From positions 1 through 5,882 of the forward strand of contig PATZ01000006.1 of assembly GCA_002712575.1 (NCBI GenBank): a stretch of 5,882 bases of DNA. The letters run 5' to 3'. A program made the translations under genes and the position numbers. The notes under the pieces were generated by a model. It saw only the letters and a list, made by a program, of their open reading frames with translations. It ran no database searches and was not told the origin of the DNA. The stretch comes from Methanobacteriota archaeon. Its GTDB lineage: Archaea; Thermoplasmatota; Poseidoniia; Poseidoniales; Thalassarchaeaceae. This document shows positions 1 to 5,871 of the stretch, piece by piece (the stretch's first letter is position 1; each line of letters starts with the position of its first letter).

Positions 1-2
1 GA

Positions 3-98
3 TCTTTAACCACTCTTGCAATGATGTACGAAGAGGGAAATCTAGTAGAACAAGATAAAGAAAAAGCAAAAGAACTATTAAAAAAAGCTGGATTTTGA
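3..98 (+). CDS. C-terminal fragment of a Sel1-like repeat protein (5' end outside window)
   Basis: An open frame enters from the left edge and ends at TGA 96-98, giving 31 residues. They read as the last unit of a Sel1-like (TPR-related) repeat: small residue, L-A-x-M-Y-E-E-G, then V-x-Q-D-x-x-K-A and a final L-L-K-K-A. That matches the family pattern of two short antiparallel helices. Sel1-repeat proteins are usually scaffolds for protein-protein contacts and in bacteria are often exported or envelope-associated; which partner this one has cannot be told. The gene ends right after its last repeat, with no extra C-terminal domain. A 61-base gap separates it from the next gene on the same strand, so co-transcription is possible. 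The repeat call is fairly firm; total length and any signal peptide are not visible. Confidence 0.7.
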   Translation, partial: SLTTLAMMYEEGNLVEQDKEKAKELLKKAGF

Positions 99-148
99 AT
101 TAGCAAATTTATTATGTAAAGATACGTTATTATTTTTTAGGTTTTCAT

Positions 149-152
149 GAGG
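149..152 (+). promoter_or_regulatory. Ribosome binding site of the small membrane protein gene
   Basis: GAGG lies 7 bases before the ATG at 160, which is good Shine-Dalgarno spacing. It supports the small frame being a real translated gene and fixes its start. I saw no convincing -35/-10 pair in 99-148, so the gene may be read from the transcript of the upstream Sel1-repeat gene. Confidence 0.6.
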
Positions 153-159
153 TAAAAAA

Positions 160-399
160 ATGCATAGTATTTATCAAAGACTTAATAGACTGCTCTATGC
201 TTTAACACTTATATTATTTTTACTACATCCTTTTAATATAATTTATTTTTTTATTAAGGGAAAATCATTTTTTAATTTTATTAGCAAATTATTACCGTAT
301 AACGAGAGCACAGTTGCATTAGCCGCACTTTTAATTTTTCCGCTTTATTTGATTATAAGGTGGGTATTGACAGGCAGATTCACAATAAAACCATCCTAA
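160..399 (+). CDS. Small two-helix membrane protein, function unknown
   Basis: This gene encodes 79 residues. I do not recognise a family. Two hydrophobic segments are visible, at about residues 11-32 and 50-68, each long enough to cross the membrane. They are separated by a basic stretch with lysines near 33, 35 and 43. A short tail after the second helix carries R67 and R73. Arginines at 7 and 10 before the first helix suggest the N-terminus is cytoplasmic, with the protein in the inner membrane. No cysteine, metal-binding cluster or enzymatic motif is seen. A GAGG ribosome binding site at good spacing and strong hydrophobic patterning argue that it is a real gene and not chance AT-rich frame. 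It follows the Sel1-repeat gene on the same strand and its TAA lies 2 bases from the converging ilvD stop codon. A small auxiliary or regulatory membrane protein is possible, but no function is assigned. Confidence 0.65.
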   Translation: MHSIYQRLNRLLYALTLILFLLHPFNIIYFFIKGKSFFNFISKLLPYNESTVALAALLIFPLYLIIRWVLTGRFTIKPS

Positions 400-401
400 C
401 T

Positions 402-2090
402 TTATTGATCAAAAACATCTGTCACAGCTCCTTTTGAAGCAGAGCTAACAAGAGAAGCATATTTTGCTAGAATTCCTTTTTTATATTTTTTGCTAAAGTT
501 TTTTAATTTTTTAAATCTACTTTTTATCTCAGATTTACTTATTTTCAAATCAATCTTTTGTAATTGAGCATCAATAAGAATCTTATCTCCATTTTTAATT
601 ATAGCGATCGGACCTTTTATAGCTGCTTCAGGAGAAACGTGGCCAATAACGAAACCATGACTTCCCCCCGAAAATCTTCCATCTGTAATTAGGGCAACAT
701 CTTTTCCTAAACCCTTACCCATTATTGCGCTAGTTGGTCCTAACATTTCTCTCATGCCCGGACCACCTTTTGGGCCCTCGTATCTAATTACTACGACATG
801 GCCTTTTTTAACTTTGCCTTTTAAAATAGCGTCCATTGCTTTTTCCTCAGAATCAAAGACTATAGCTTTACCCTCAAACTTTAGTCCCTCTTTACCAGAG
901 ATTTTTGCTACTGCGCCCTCTGGAGCAAGATTTCCATAAAGTACAACTAAATGACTATCCTTTTTAATTGGATCACTTAAAGGTTTTATAATTTTTTGTT
1001 TCGCAGGATATTTTTTTGTCTTGCTTAAGTTTTCGGACAAAGTTTTTCCCGTGACGGTAAGACAATCCCCATAAAGCATTCCCGCATCGAGAAGTATTTT
1101 CATCATTGGCTGGATACCGCCAATTTTAACAAGCTCAGACATCATATATTTTCCGCTAGGCCTAAGATCACCTAAAACTGGAACTTTTTTACCAATCTTT
1201 GTAAAGTCATCAAGTTCAAGCTTTACGCCAACAGCGTTTGCCATTGCAAGTAAATGTAAAACAGCATTTGTGGAGCCTCCGAGCGTAATGGTGACCGTGA
1301 TAGCATTAATAAAAGCTCTTCTTGTCATTATATCTTTTGGAGTAATATTTTTCTCCAATAGATTTCTCATTGCAACGCCAGCATTCAAGCAATCTAATTT
1401 TTTATCTTTTGAAACGGCGGCTTGCGAAGAGCTTCCTGGTAGACTCATTCCTAGTGCTTCTACAGCAGATGCCATAGTGTTTGCAGTATACATGCCACCA
1501 CACGAGCCTGGGCCAGGTATTGCATTTTCTTCAATTTGCTTGAGTTCCTCTTCAGTAATTTCTTTTTTCGCAAATTGACCAACGGCTTCAAACACAGAAA
1601 CAATATCAATCTTTTTGTTTTTATAGACCCCGGGCATGATTGTCCCGCCATAAATAAAAAGTGAGGGTCTATTTAGTCTAGCCAAACCAATTAAACAACC
1701 TGGCATATTTTTATCGCAACCACCTATAGCTATAACACCATCAAATCCCTCGCACCCAGCAACCGTTTCTATTGAATCAGCAATTATTTCTCTTGAAACA
1801 AGTGAATATTTCATACCCTCTGTCCCCATCGATATACCGTCAGATATTGTAATTGTATTAAAAATGACTGGTTTTAAATCATTTGAACTAACTCCTTTAC
1901 TTACTGATTCTGCAAGCTGATTAATATGAGAGTTACAAGGTGTAACTTGACTCCATGTGGAAGCGATACCAACTTGAGGAATCTCAAAATCTTTATCTTC
2001 AAAACCTACACCTCTAAGCATAGCTCTACTTGGAGCTCTATCGTAGCCTTTAACAATTTCTCTCGAAAATTTAGTATTGTTTTTTTTCAT
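402..2090 (-). CDS. ilvD: Dihydroxy-acid dehydratase (EC 4.2.1.9)
   Basis: The enzyme dehydrates 2,3-dihydroxy-isovalerate and 2,3-dihydroxy-3-methylvalerate to the 2-keto acids that lead to valine, leucine, isoleucine and pantothenate; it is cytoplasmic. At 562 residues it matches the shorter IlvD form usually associated with a [2Fe-2S] cluster, not the E. coli form of about 616 residues. Three likely cluster cysteines are present: C52 in a TPCNSH context, C125 in GGCDKNMPG (also the first IlvD/Edd family signature) and C197 in GPGSCGGMYTANTM. K127 in the first signature and D84 in SDG fit the magnesium site. The second signature, ITDGRFSGGS near 468-477, carries S474, the expected catalytic base. 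The frame is intact from start to stop. Its ATG overlaps the stop of the ATPase gene upstream (TAATG), so it is the last gene of the iron-transport operon and probably translationally coupled. Edd and sugar-acid dehydratases are relatives, but length and sequence favour IlvD. Confidence 0.96.
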   Translation of the reverse strand: MKKNNTKFSREIVKGYDRAPSRAMLRGVGFEDKDFEIPQVGIASTWSQVTPCNSHINQLAESVSKGVSSNDLKPVIFNTITISDGISMGTEGMKYSLVSREIIADSIETVAGCEGFDGVIAIGGCDKNMPGCLIGLARLNRPSLFIYGGTIMPGVYKNKKIDIVSVFEAVGQFAKKEITEEELKQIEENAIPGPGSCGGMYTANTMASAVEALGMSLPGSSSQAAVSKDKKLDCLNAGVAMRNLLEKNITPKDIMTRRAFINAITVTITLGGSTNAVLHLLAMANAVGVKLELDDFTKIGKKVPVLGDLRPSGKYMMSELVKIGGIQPMMKILLDAGMLYGDCLTVTGKTLSENLSKTKKYPAKQKIIKPLSDPIKKDSHLVVLYGNLAPEGAVAKISGKEGLKFEGKAIVFDSEEKAMDAILKGKVKKGHVVVIRYEGPKGGPGMREMLGPTSAIMGKGLGKDVALITDGRFSGGSHGFVIGHVSPEAAIKGPIAIIKNGDKILIDAQLQKIDLKISKSEIKSRFKKLKNFSKKYKKGILAKYASLVSSASKGAVTDVFDQ

Positions 2091-2092
2091 TA
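2088..2092 (-). promoter_or_regulatory. Overlapping stop/start (TAATG) coupling the ATPase gene to ilvD
   Basis: On the minus strand the ATPase stop TAA (2092-2090) shares its last A with the ilvD start ATG (2090-2088). A purine run GAGAG at 2098-2094 sits just upstream, rather close for an independent Shine-Dalgarno site. This arrangement typically lets a terminating ribosome reinitiate, so ilvD output should follow ATPase translation. Confidence 0.75.
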
Positions 2093-3139
2093 TCTCTCAA
2101 ATATAACGTAATGCTTAATATCAAGTTCAATGCCTATTGAATCACCAATCGCGTGATTGTGATGACTAGGCGCATAACAAAGTATTGAATATTCATTATT
2201 ATATAATAATTTATATAAGAATTCTGCGCCTCTGAATTGTTTTTCTAGTATTACCGCTTTTTTCGGGCTTGAATCATTATGAATAATATCATCAGGTCTT
2301 ATCAACATTTCTAAGTTTTTAAATTTTGTTAAATCGTTTTTTATCCTTTCATTATTTAAAAGGCCTAATGGTATTTCAAAGCCGTTGTCACTAACTTTTC
2401 TTACTGGCAAAAAAGTGCCTAAACCAATAAAACCAGCCACAAATTTGTTTGCTGGTTTATGGTAAATATCATATGGAGTTCCAATTTGTTGAATTACGCC
2501 TTTGTTCATAATTGCAACTTGATCAGCAATATTAAAAGCCTCATTTTGATCGTGTGTAACAATAATTGATGTGATTGACAATTCTTTTAGCAAGTCGCGT
2601 ACATCAGAAACAAGCTCCTCTTTAATATCTTGATCAATATTAGAAAAAGGCTCATCCATTAAAATTATATCGGGTGAGGGCGCCAAGGCCCTTATTAATG
2701 CTATTCTTTGTTGCTCACCACCAGATAGCTCATGCGGAAATTTGTTTTTACACTCTGGTAAGTTTACAAGATCAAGTAAATAATTAACCCGGTTTTCTTT
2801 CTCGAGATCTGAATGATTTTTTAATCCAAATTCAATATTTGTTTTTACATCCATGTTTGGAAATAAAGCGTAGTCTTGAAAAACCATTCCCATGTTTCTA
2901 TTTGCAACTGGCATGTTTTCTACGCTGTTTGTAATGCAAATTCCATCTTTTAGAATCGATCCAGAAGAGACATCTTCAAAACCTGCTATTGCCCTTAATA
3001 AAGTTGTTTTTCCACAACCACTCGGTCCAAGAATACAATTAATTTCTGAATCTTGTATGTTGAGGCTAATATTAGAAAGAATTTTATTTTTTTCCCCGAA
3101 GATTAGAGACAAATTTGAAATAATGATTTTTTTATTCAT
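2090..3139 (-). CDS. fbpC: Ferric-iron ABC transporter, ATP-binding protein (FbpC/FutC type)
   Basis: This is the cytoplasmic ATPase that would power the adjacent permease for Fe(III) import. At 349 residues it has the usual length of the family. The nucleotide-binding domain fills about residues 5-235 with all motifs intact: Walker A GPSGCGKT at 38-45, Q-loop glutamine 88 in VFQDYALFP, signature LSGGEQQR at 138-145, Walker B ILMDEP at 159-164 with catalytic E163, D-loop SNID at 166-169 and H-loop H196 in VTHDQNEA. The C-terminal part from about residue 275 starts with LIRPDD and fits a TOBE_2-type domain, as in FbpC and related MalK/PotA-like importers. The ATPase alone could serve spermidine, sulfate or thiamine transporters; the iron assignment rests on the binding protein and Fur-like site of the same operon. 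It starts 10 bases after the permease stop, with no clear Shine-Dalgarno sequence, and ends overlapping ilvD. Confidence 0.88.
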   Translation of the reverse strand: MNKKIIISNLSLIFGEKNKILSNISLNIQDSEINCILGPSGCGKTTLLRAIAGFEDVSSGSILKDGICITNSVENMPVANRNMGMVFQDYALFPNMDVKTNIEFGLKNHSDLEKENRVNYLLDLVNLPECKNKFPHELSGGEQQRIALIRALAPSPDIILMDEPFSNIDQDIKEELVSDVRDLLKELSITSIIVTHDQNEAFNIADQVAIMNKGVIQQIGTPYDIYHKPANKFVAGFIGLGTFLPVRKVSDNGFEIPLGLLNNERIKNDLTKFKNLEMLIRPDDIIHNDSSPKKAVILEKQFRGAEFLYKLLYNNEYSILCYAPSHHNHAIGDSIGIELDIKHYVIFER

Positions 3140-3149
3140 GATTTATGAA

Positions 3150-4721
3150 TTATACCTTATTTCTTTTTCCTAATATATTTTTTGTAATTATTATAACTGG
3201 AATAATTCCAGCAATTACTATCATAATTGCCGAGCTCGATGCATCTGCAATCCTTTCATCTGAAGCTAATTCAAAAGCTTTGATTGATAAAGTATTAAAA
3301 TTAAATGGTCTTAAAATTGCTGTTAGCGGTAATTCTTTCATAATATCTATAAACACAACTAAAAAACTAATTAGCAGCGGAGTCTTAAGTAAATGAAAAT
3401 GTATTTTTAAAAACATAGTTAAATTATTAGCACCGAGAGATTTAGCAGCATCATCTGTTGATAAACTTACTGACTCAAGCCCTGCTTTAATTGTTCTTGA
3501 AGAAACTGTTAAAAATCTTATGCAGTAAGCAAATATTAAAATAAAAATGGTCCCACTGAAAAGTAAACCAATAGATACATTAAAATTATCAAGCAGTATT
3601 TGATTAATAAAGTTATCAAAATTTGATAATGGGATCATTACTGCAATTGCTATTACGGGTCCAGGGATTGCATATCCTAAAGTAATAATTTGCATAAAAT
3701 TATTTGTGATACTTTTTGGCTTAAGCCTTTTTATATAAGTTACGAGTATGGAAATAAGAGATATGACAATTGATGCAACTAAAGCCAAAAATAAAGTGCT
3801 CTTTACAATTTCAAAAAAGCTTTGATCTATAATTTCATTTGATATAAAAATTGACCAATATAGTAATTGGAAAAAAGGAATGATAAATCCAAATAATAAA
3901 GGTGCTAAACAAATTAAAATTATAAAAAAACTATTCCTTTTTGATGTCTTTTTAAAGTTAAGCTTTGATTGAGTTTTAATGTTTTCTGAGTACCTAACTT
4001 TTTTTCTGGAATTCTGCTCTAAAAATACAAAAATAAAAACAATACTCAAAAACAGTGTGGCCATTTGAGTGGCAGTAATTGTATCGTTCATTCCAAACCA
4101 CGTTCTAAATATGCCCGTAGTAAAAGTTGGTATTCCTAAAAATGTTACGGTACCAAAATCTGCCAACGCCTCCATCGCCGCCAAGGTTACTCCCAGAGTT
4201 ATTGCTGGCCTTGCCATTGGTATAGATATTTTTAAAAAAATTTCTAACTGAGACGATCCTAAAATTTGCGCATTTTCATAAAGTTCTTTTGATTGCTCAA
4301 GAAAAGCTCCTCGAGCCAGAATATAAACATATGGATAAACAACCAACGATATCATTATAATTCCGCCAAAAAGATTTCTAATGTCTGGCAAAAAATTATA
4401 ATTGTCAATTATTCCAACGTAGGTTATTGCAATAATATATGCTGGCATGGCTAAGGGCATTAATAAAAGCCAAGAAATTATTTTTCTTAAAGGAAAATCG
4501 TAAATTGATGTTAGCCAAGCTGTAACTGTTCCAAATACAAAAGAAAGAAAACCAACGCCAAAAGCTAAAGATAAAGAATTTATAAAATACTCAGCTAAAA
4601 CATTATCAATAATATGTTGCCAATTATCACTATATGGAAAAAAAACTGAGGATCCCAAATATATAAATGGAATCATAAAAAGTAATGCAATGAATACCGC
4701 TAGTCTTTCTAAGTTTAAAAT
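3150..4721 (-). CDS. fbpB: Ferric-iron ABC transporter permease, fused two-domain (FbpB/FutB type)
   Basis: This is the inner-membrane channel of the Fe(III) importer. From the first ATG (4676) it is 508 residues and has two binding-protein-dependent transport domains in one chain, as usual for FbpB. The ATPase-contacting EAA loops are visible in both: ENAQILG followed by KISIPMARP at about 134-157, and DDAAKSLGA followed by KIHFHLLKTP at about 408-433. Around twelve hydrophobic segments can be counted, with a charged, lysine-rich linker near 223-248 between the halves. I place the start at ATT 4721, 15 codons upstream. The ATG has no ribosome binding site and would cut into the first helix. 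The upstream codons are open and complete that helix (LERLAVFIALLFMIPFIYLG). AGGGG lies 7 bases before the ATT and a TAA directly precedes it. This gives 523 residues. If an ATT start is rejected, use 4676. The gene sits between the binding protein and ATPase genes. Confidence 0.88.
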   Translation of the reverse strand: MLNLERLAVFIALLFMIPFIYLGSSVFFPYSDNWQHIIDNVLAEYFINSLSLAFGVGFLSFVFGTVTAWLTSIYDFPLRKIISWLLLMPLAMPAYIIAITYVGIIDNYNFLPDIRNLFGGIIMISLVVYPYVYILARGAFLEQSKELYENAQILGSSQLEIFLKISIPMARPAITLGVTLAAMEALADFGTVTFLGIPTFTTGIFRTWFGMNDTITATQMATLFLSIVFIFVFLEQNSRKKVRYSENIKTQSKLNFKKTSKRNSFFIILICLAPLLFGFIIPFFQLLYWSIFISNEIIDQSFFEIVKSTLFLALVASIVISLISILVTYIKRLKPKSITNNFMQIITLGYAIPGPVIAIAVMIPLSNFDNFINQILLDNFNVSIGLLFSGTIFILIFAYCIRFLTVSSRTIKAGLESVSLSTDDAAKSLGANNLTMFLKIHFHLLKTPLLISFLVVFIDIMKELPLTAILRPFNFNTLSIKAFELASDERIADASSSAIMIVIAGIIPVIIITKNILGKRNKV

Positions 4722-4728
4722 TTACTAT

Positions 4729-4733
4729 CCCCT
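4729..4733 (-). promoter_or_regulatory. Ribosome binding site deciding the permease start
   Basis: AGGGG on the minus strand begins 2 bases after the TAG of the binding-protein gene and ends 7 bases before ATT 4721. No comparable purine run precedes the ATG at 4676, where the upstream sequence is pyrimidine-rich. The site therefore points to initiation at the ATT and gives a tight 14-base intergenic gap typical of this operon. Confidence 0.6.
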
Positions 4734-4735
4734 AA

Positions 4736-5800
4736 CTATTGCCAGCCTACTCTATCCATTAATTTTACAGCATTTGGGTTTAAATCGCCCAACTTATTTA
4801 GTGATAATTCATCAAGCTTCACATCTCCCCAACTACTTAATATTTTACTGACTTTGGCATCTTTTATAACTGGGTACTCATTATTTGTTTTTGCATACCA
4901 TTCCTGAGAATCTTTTTCGAGCATGAATGATATTAGTTCATTTGCGTTATTAACGTTCTTTGCGTATTTTGCAATACCTACTCCGCTAATATTTACATGA
5001 GCTCCTCTATTATCTTGATTTAAAAATATCACTTCAGTGAGATCGGCTGCTTTTCTCTTTTCAGGCTCTTTAGAATTTAACATCAAAATATAGTAATAGT
5101 GGTTGACTATGGCAATATCGCATTCACCCTTTGAAACTGCTGTAATTTGCGCGCGGTCGTTACCAGATGGTTTTCTGGCAAAATTACTAACTAAATCTTT
5201 TGTAATTTTTTCTGCTTTTTTTTCACCATGATTTGCAATTAATGAAGCGACTAAAGATTGATTATATATATTATTTGATGATCTCACACATATTCTTCCC
5301 TTCCATTGATCTCTTGTTAAATCTTCAAAATTTTTAAGATCATTTTTATCTTTCATATTTTTTGATATCACAACGGTTCTTATTCTTTTTGATACACTGA
5401 TCCATTCTCTATCTTTATCAATATAGTTCGGGGACAATTTGGTCATGATAGAGAAATTATTTATTTTTTGAAGTAACCCCATTCTTTTTGCTCGATCGAG
5501 CCTTCCAACATCAACTGTTATAAATAAATCTGCAGGAGAACTTTTGCCCTCAGACTCCATCCTTTTAAGCAAAGCATCTGACTTTGCCGTGATAAGGTTA
5601 ACCTTGATACCAGTTTTGCTTGTGAATTTCTCAAGCATCGGTTCAATCAGTTTGCCTTTACGTCCAGAGTATATATTAACTTCTTCATCTGCATGGCTTG
5701 CTCCAGAATGACCATAAGAATTTAAAGAGGCAAGAGTAAATATTAATATTAAAATAATTCTTAAAGCTTTATAATTCATAAAAAAAAGTGTATTTTGCAT
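4736..5800 (-). CDS. fbpA: Periplasmic Fe(III)-binding protein of an ABC importer (FbpA/FutA type)
   Basis: This is the substrate-capture subunit of the iron importer, 354 residues. The start at 5800 is chosen because AGGG lies 9 bases upstream; an internal ATG at residue 8 has none. A signal peptide is visible: K11 and R14, then a hydrophobic core at about 14-26, with plausible cleavage after G30 or A37, so the mature protein is periplasmic. No lipobox cysteine is seen. The mature part opens with VNIYSGR at 41-47 and has the two-lobe periplasmic-binding-protein pattern. Y179 (in NIYNQS) and Y235-Y236 (in NHYYY) are separated by 56 residues, the spacing of the iron-binding tyrosines I recall for FbpA-type proteins. 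SSNIYNQSLVAS, NFARKPSGNDRAQI and DIAIVN are typical family stretches. The His-Tyr pair that follows YSxR in FutA-like members is Lys-Gly here. It is the first gene of the operon, directly behind a Fur-box promoter, which supports iron as substrate. Confidence 0.92.
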   Translation of the reverse strand: MQNTLFFMNYKALRIILILIFTLASLNSYGHSGASHADEEVNIYSGRKGKLIEPMLEKFTSKTGIKVNLITAKSDALLKRMESEGKSSPADLFITVDVGRLDRAKRMGLLQKINNFSIMTKLSPNYIDKDREWISVSKRIRTVVISKNMKDKNDLKNFEDLTRDQWKGRICVRSSNNIYNQSLVASLIANHGEKKAEKITKDLVSNFARKPSGNDRAQITAVSKGECDIAIVNHYYYILMLNSKEPEKRKAADLTEVIFLNQDNRGAHVNISGVGIAKYAKNVNNANELISFMLEKDSQEWYAKTNNEYPVIKDAKVSKILSSWGDVKLDELSLNKLGDLNPNAVKLMDRVGWQ

Positions 5801-5809
5801 TTATATTTT

Positions 5810-5813
5810 CCCT
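5810..5813 (-). promoter_or_regulatory. Ribosome binding site of the iron-binding protein gene
   Basis: AGGG on the minus strand ends 9 bases before ATG 5800. It selects that ATG over the next in-frame ATG (5779), which is preceded by a run of T and no purine-rich site. Confidence 0.6.
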
Positions 5814-5838
5814 AATATAAAGTTATATTGAGTTATAA

Positions 5839-5867
5839 ATGATAATATTTCTCATTTGCATATGCAA
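5839..5867 (-). promoter_or_regulatory. Probable sigma70-type promoter of the iron-transport/ilvD operon
   Basis: On the minus strand TTGCAT (5867-5862) and TATCAT (5844-5839) are separated by exactly 17 bases. The -10 matches TATAAT at five of six positions; the -35 is weak at three of six, as is common for regulated promoters. Transcription would begin near 5830-5833, leaving a short AT-rich leader of about 30 bases before the ATG. A Fur-like operator covers the -10 and part of the spacer. Other TATA-like hexamers occur in this AT-rich leader, so the exact hexamers are tentative. Confidence 0.5.
5840..5854. promoter_or_regulatory. Fur box (iron-responsive operator)
   Basis: TGATAAT-A-TTTCTCA agrees with the 7-1-7 Fur consensus TGATAATnATTATCA at 12 of 14 defined positions. 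The symmetry extends outward: the ten bases on either side of A5847 match as inverted repeats at eight positions, with AAATGA on the left and TCATTT on the right. The site overlaps the likely -10 element, where Fe-loaded Fur would block RNA polymerase. The operon should thus be repressed when iron is plentiful and induced on limitation, which suits a ferric importer. Confidence 0.72.
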
Positions 5868-5871
5868 ATGA
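5852..5871. repeat. Perfect 20-bp palindrome beside the Fur box
   Basis: TCATTTGCATATGCAAATGA equals its own reverse complement over all 20 bases. Its left end is shared with the right arm of the Fur box and it covers the presumed -35 element. The arms (TCATTTGC and GCAAATGA) resemble the outer arms of extended Fur sites. It may therefore be the junction of two neighbouring Fur sites, the second running beyond the window, or the operator of another dimeric regulator. It has no spacer loop and no T-run, so it is unlikely to be a terminator. Confidence 0.6.

Noticed and set aside
99..148. Possible separate promoter for the small membrane protein gene
   Set aside because: TTGAAT at 95-100 and several TATA-like hexamers occur, but no pair has acceptable spacing and match. 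In such AT-rich DNA these are expected by chance.
404..411. TTGATCAA palindrome at the ilvD stop as a bidirectional terminator
   Set aside because: It is only 8 bp, AT-rich, with no loop and no proper U-run on either strand. It is too weak to form a terminator hairpin.
754..939. Plus-strand open frame opposite ilvD
   Set aside because: It lies wholly inside the conserved ilvD coding region on the other strand, has no ribosome binding site and reads as low-complexity proline/serine/phenylalanine sequence. It is a shadow frame.
1270..1578. Plus-strand frame of 102 codons opposite ilvD
   Set aside because: It is antisense to the most conserved ilvD segment, including the third cluster cysteine. 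Its openness is explained by ilvD codon structure and nothing supports translation.
1460..1651. Second minus-strand frame inside ilvD
   Set aside because: It overlaps ilvD in another frame. The ilvD frame is continuous with conserved residues throughout, so there is no frameshift and no nested gene to invoke.
1926..2111. Plus-strand frame across the ilvD start
   Set aside because: It is antisense to the ilvD N-terminus and the ATPase C-terminus, with no recognisable protein features.
2892..3396. Two overlapping plus-strand frames (2892-3173 and 3145-3396) opposite the ATPase start and permease end
   Set aside because: Their hydrophobic look is the mirror of the membrane-protein codons on the minus strand. 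They have no ribosome binding site and no family resemblance.
4069..4251. Plus-strand frame opposite the first permease domain
   Set aside because: It lies antisense to the conserved EAA-loop region of the permease, so it is a shadow frame.
4677..4735. Programmed frameshift or pseudogene at the permease N-terminus
   Set aside because: The frame upstream of the ATG is open and well supplied with a ribosome binding site, so an alternative start codon explains it without a frameshift.
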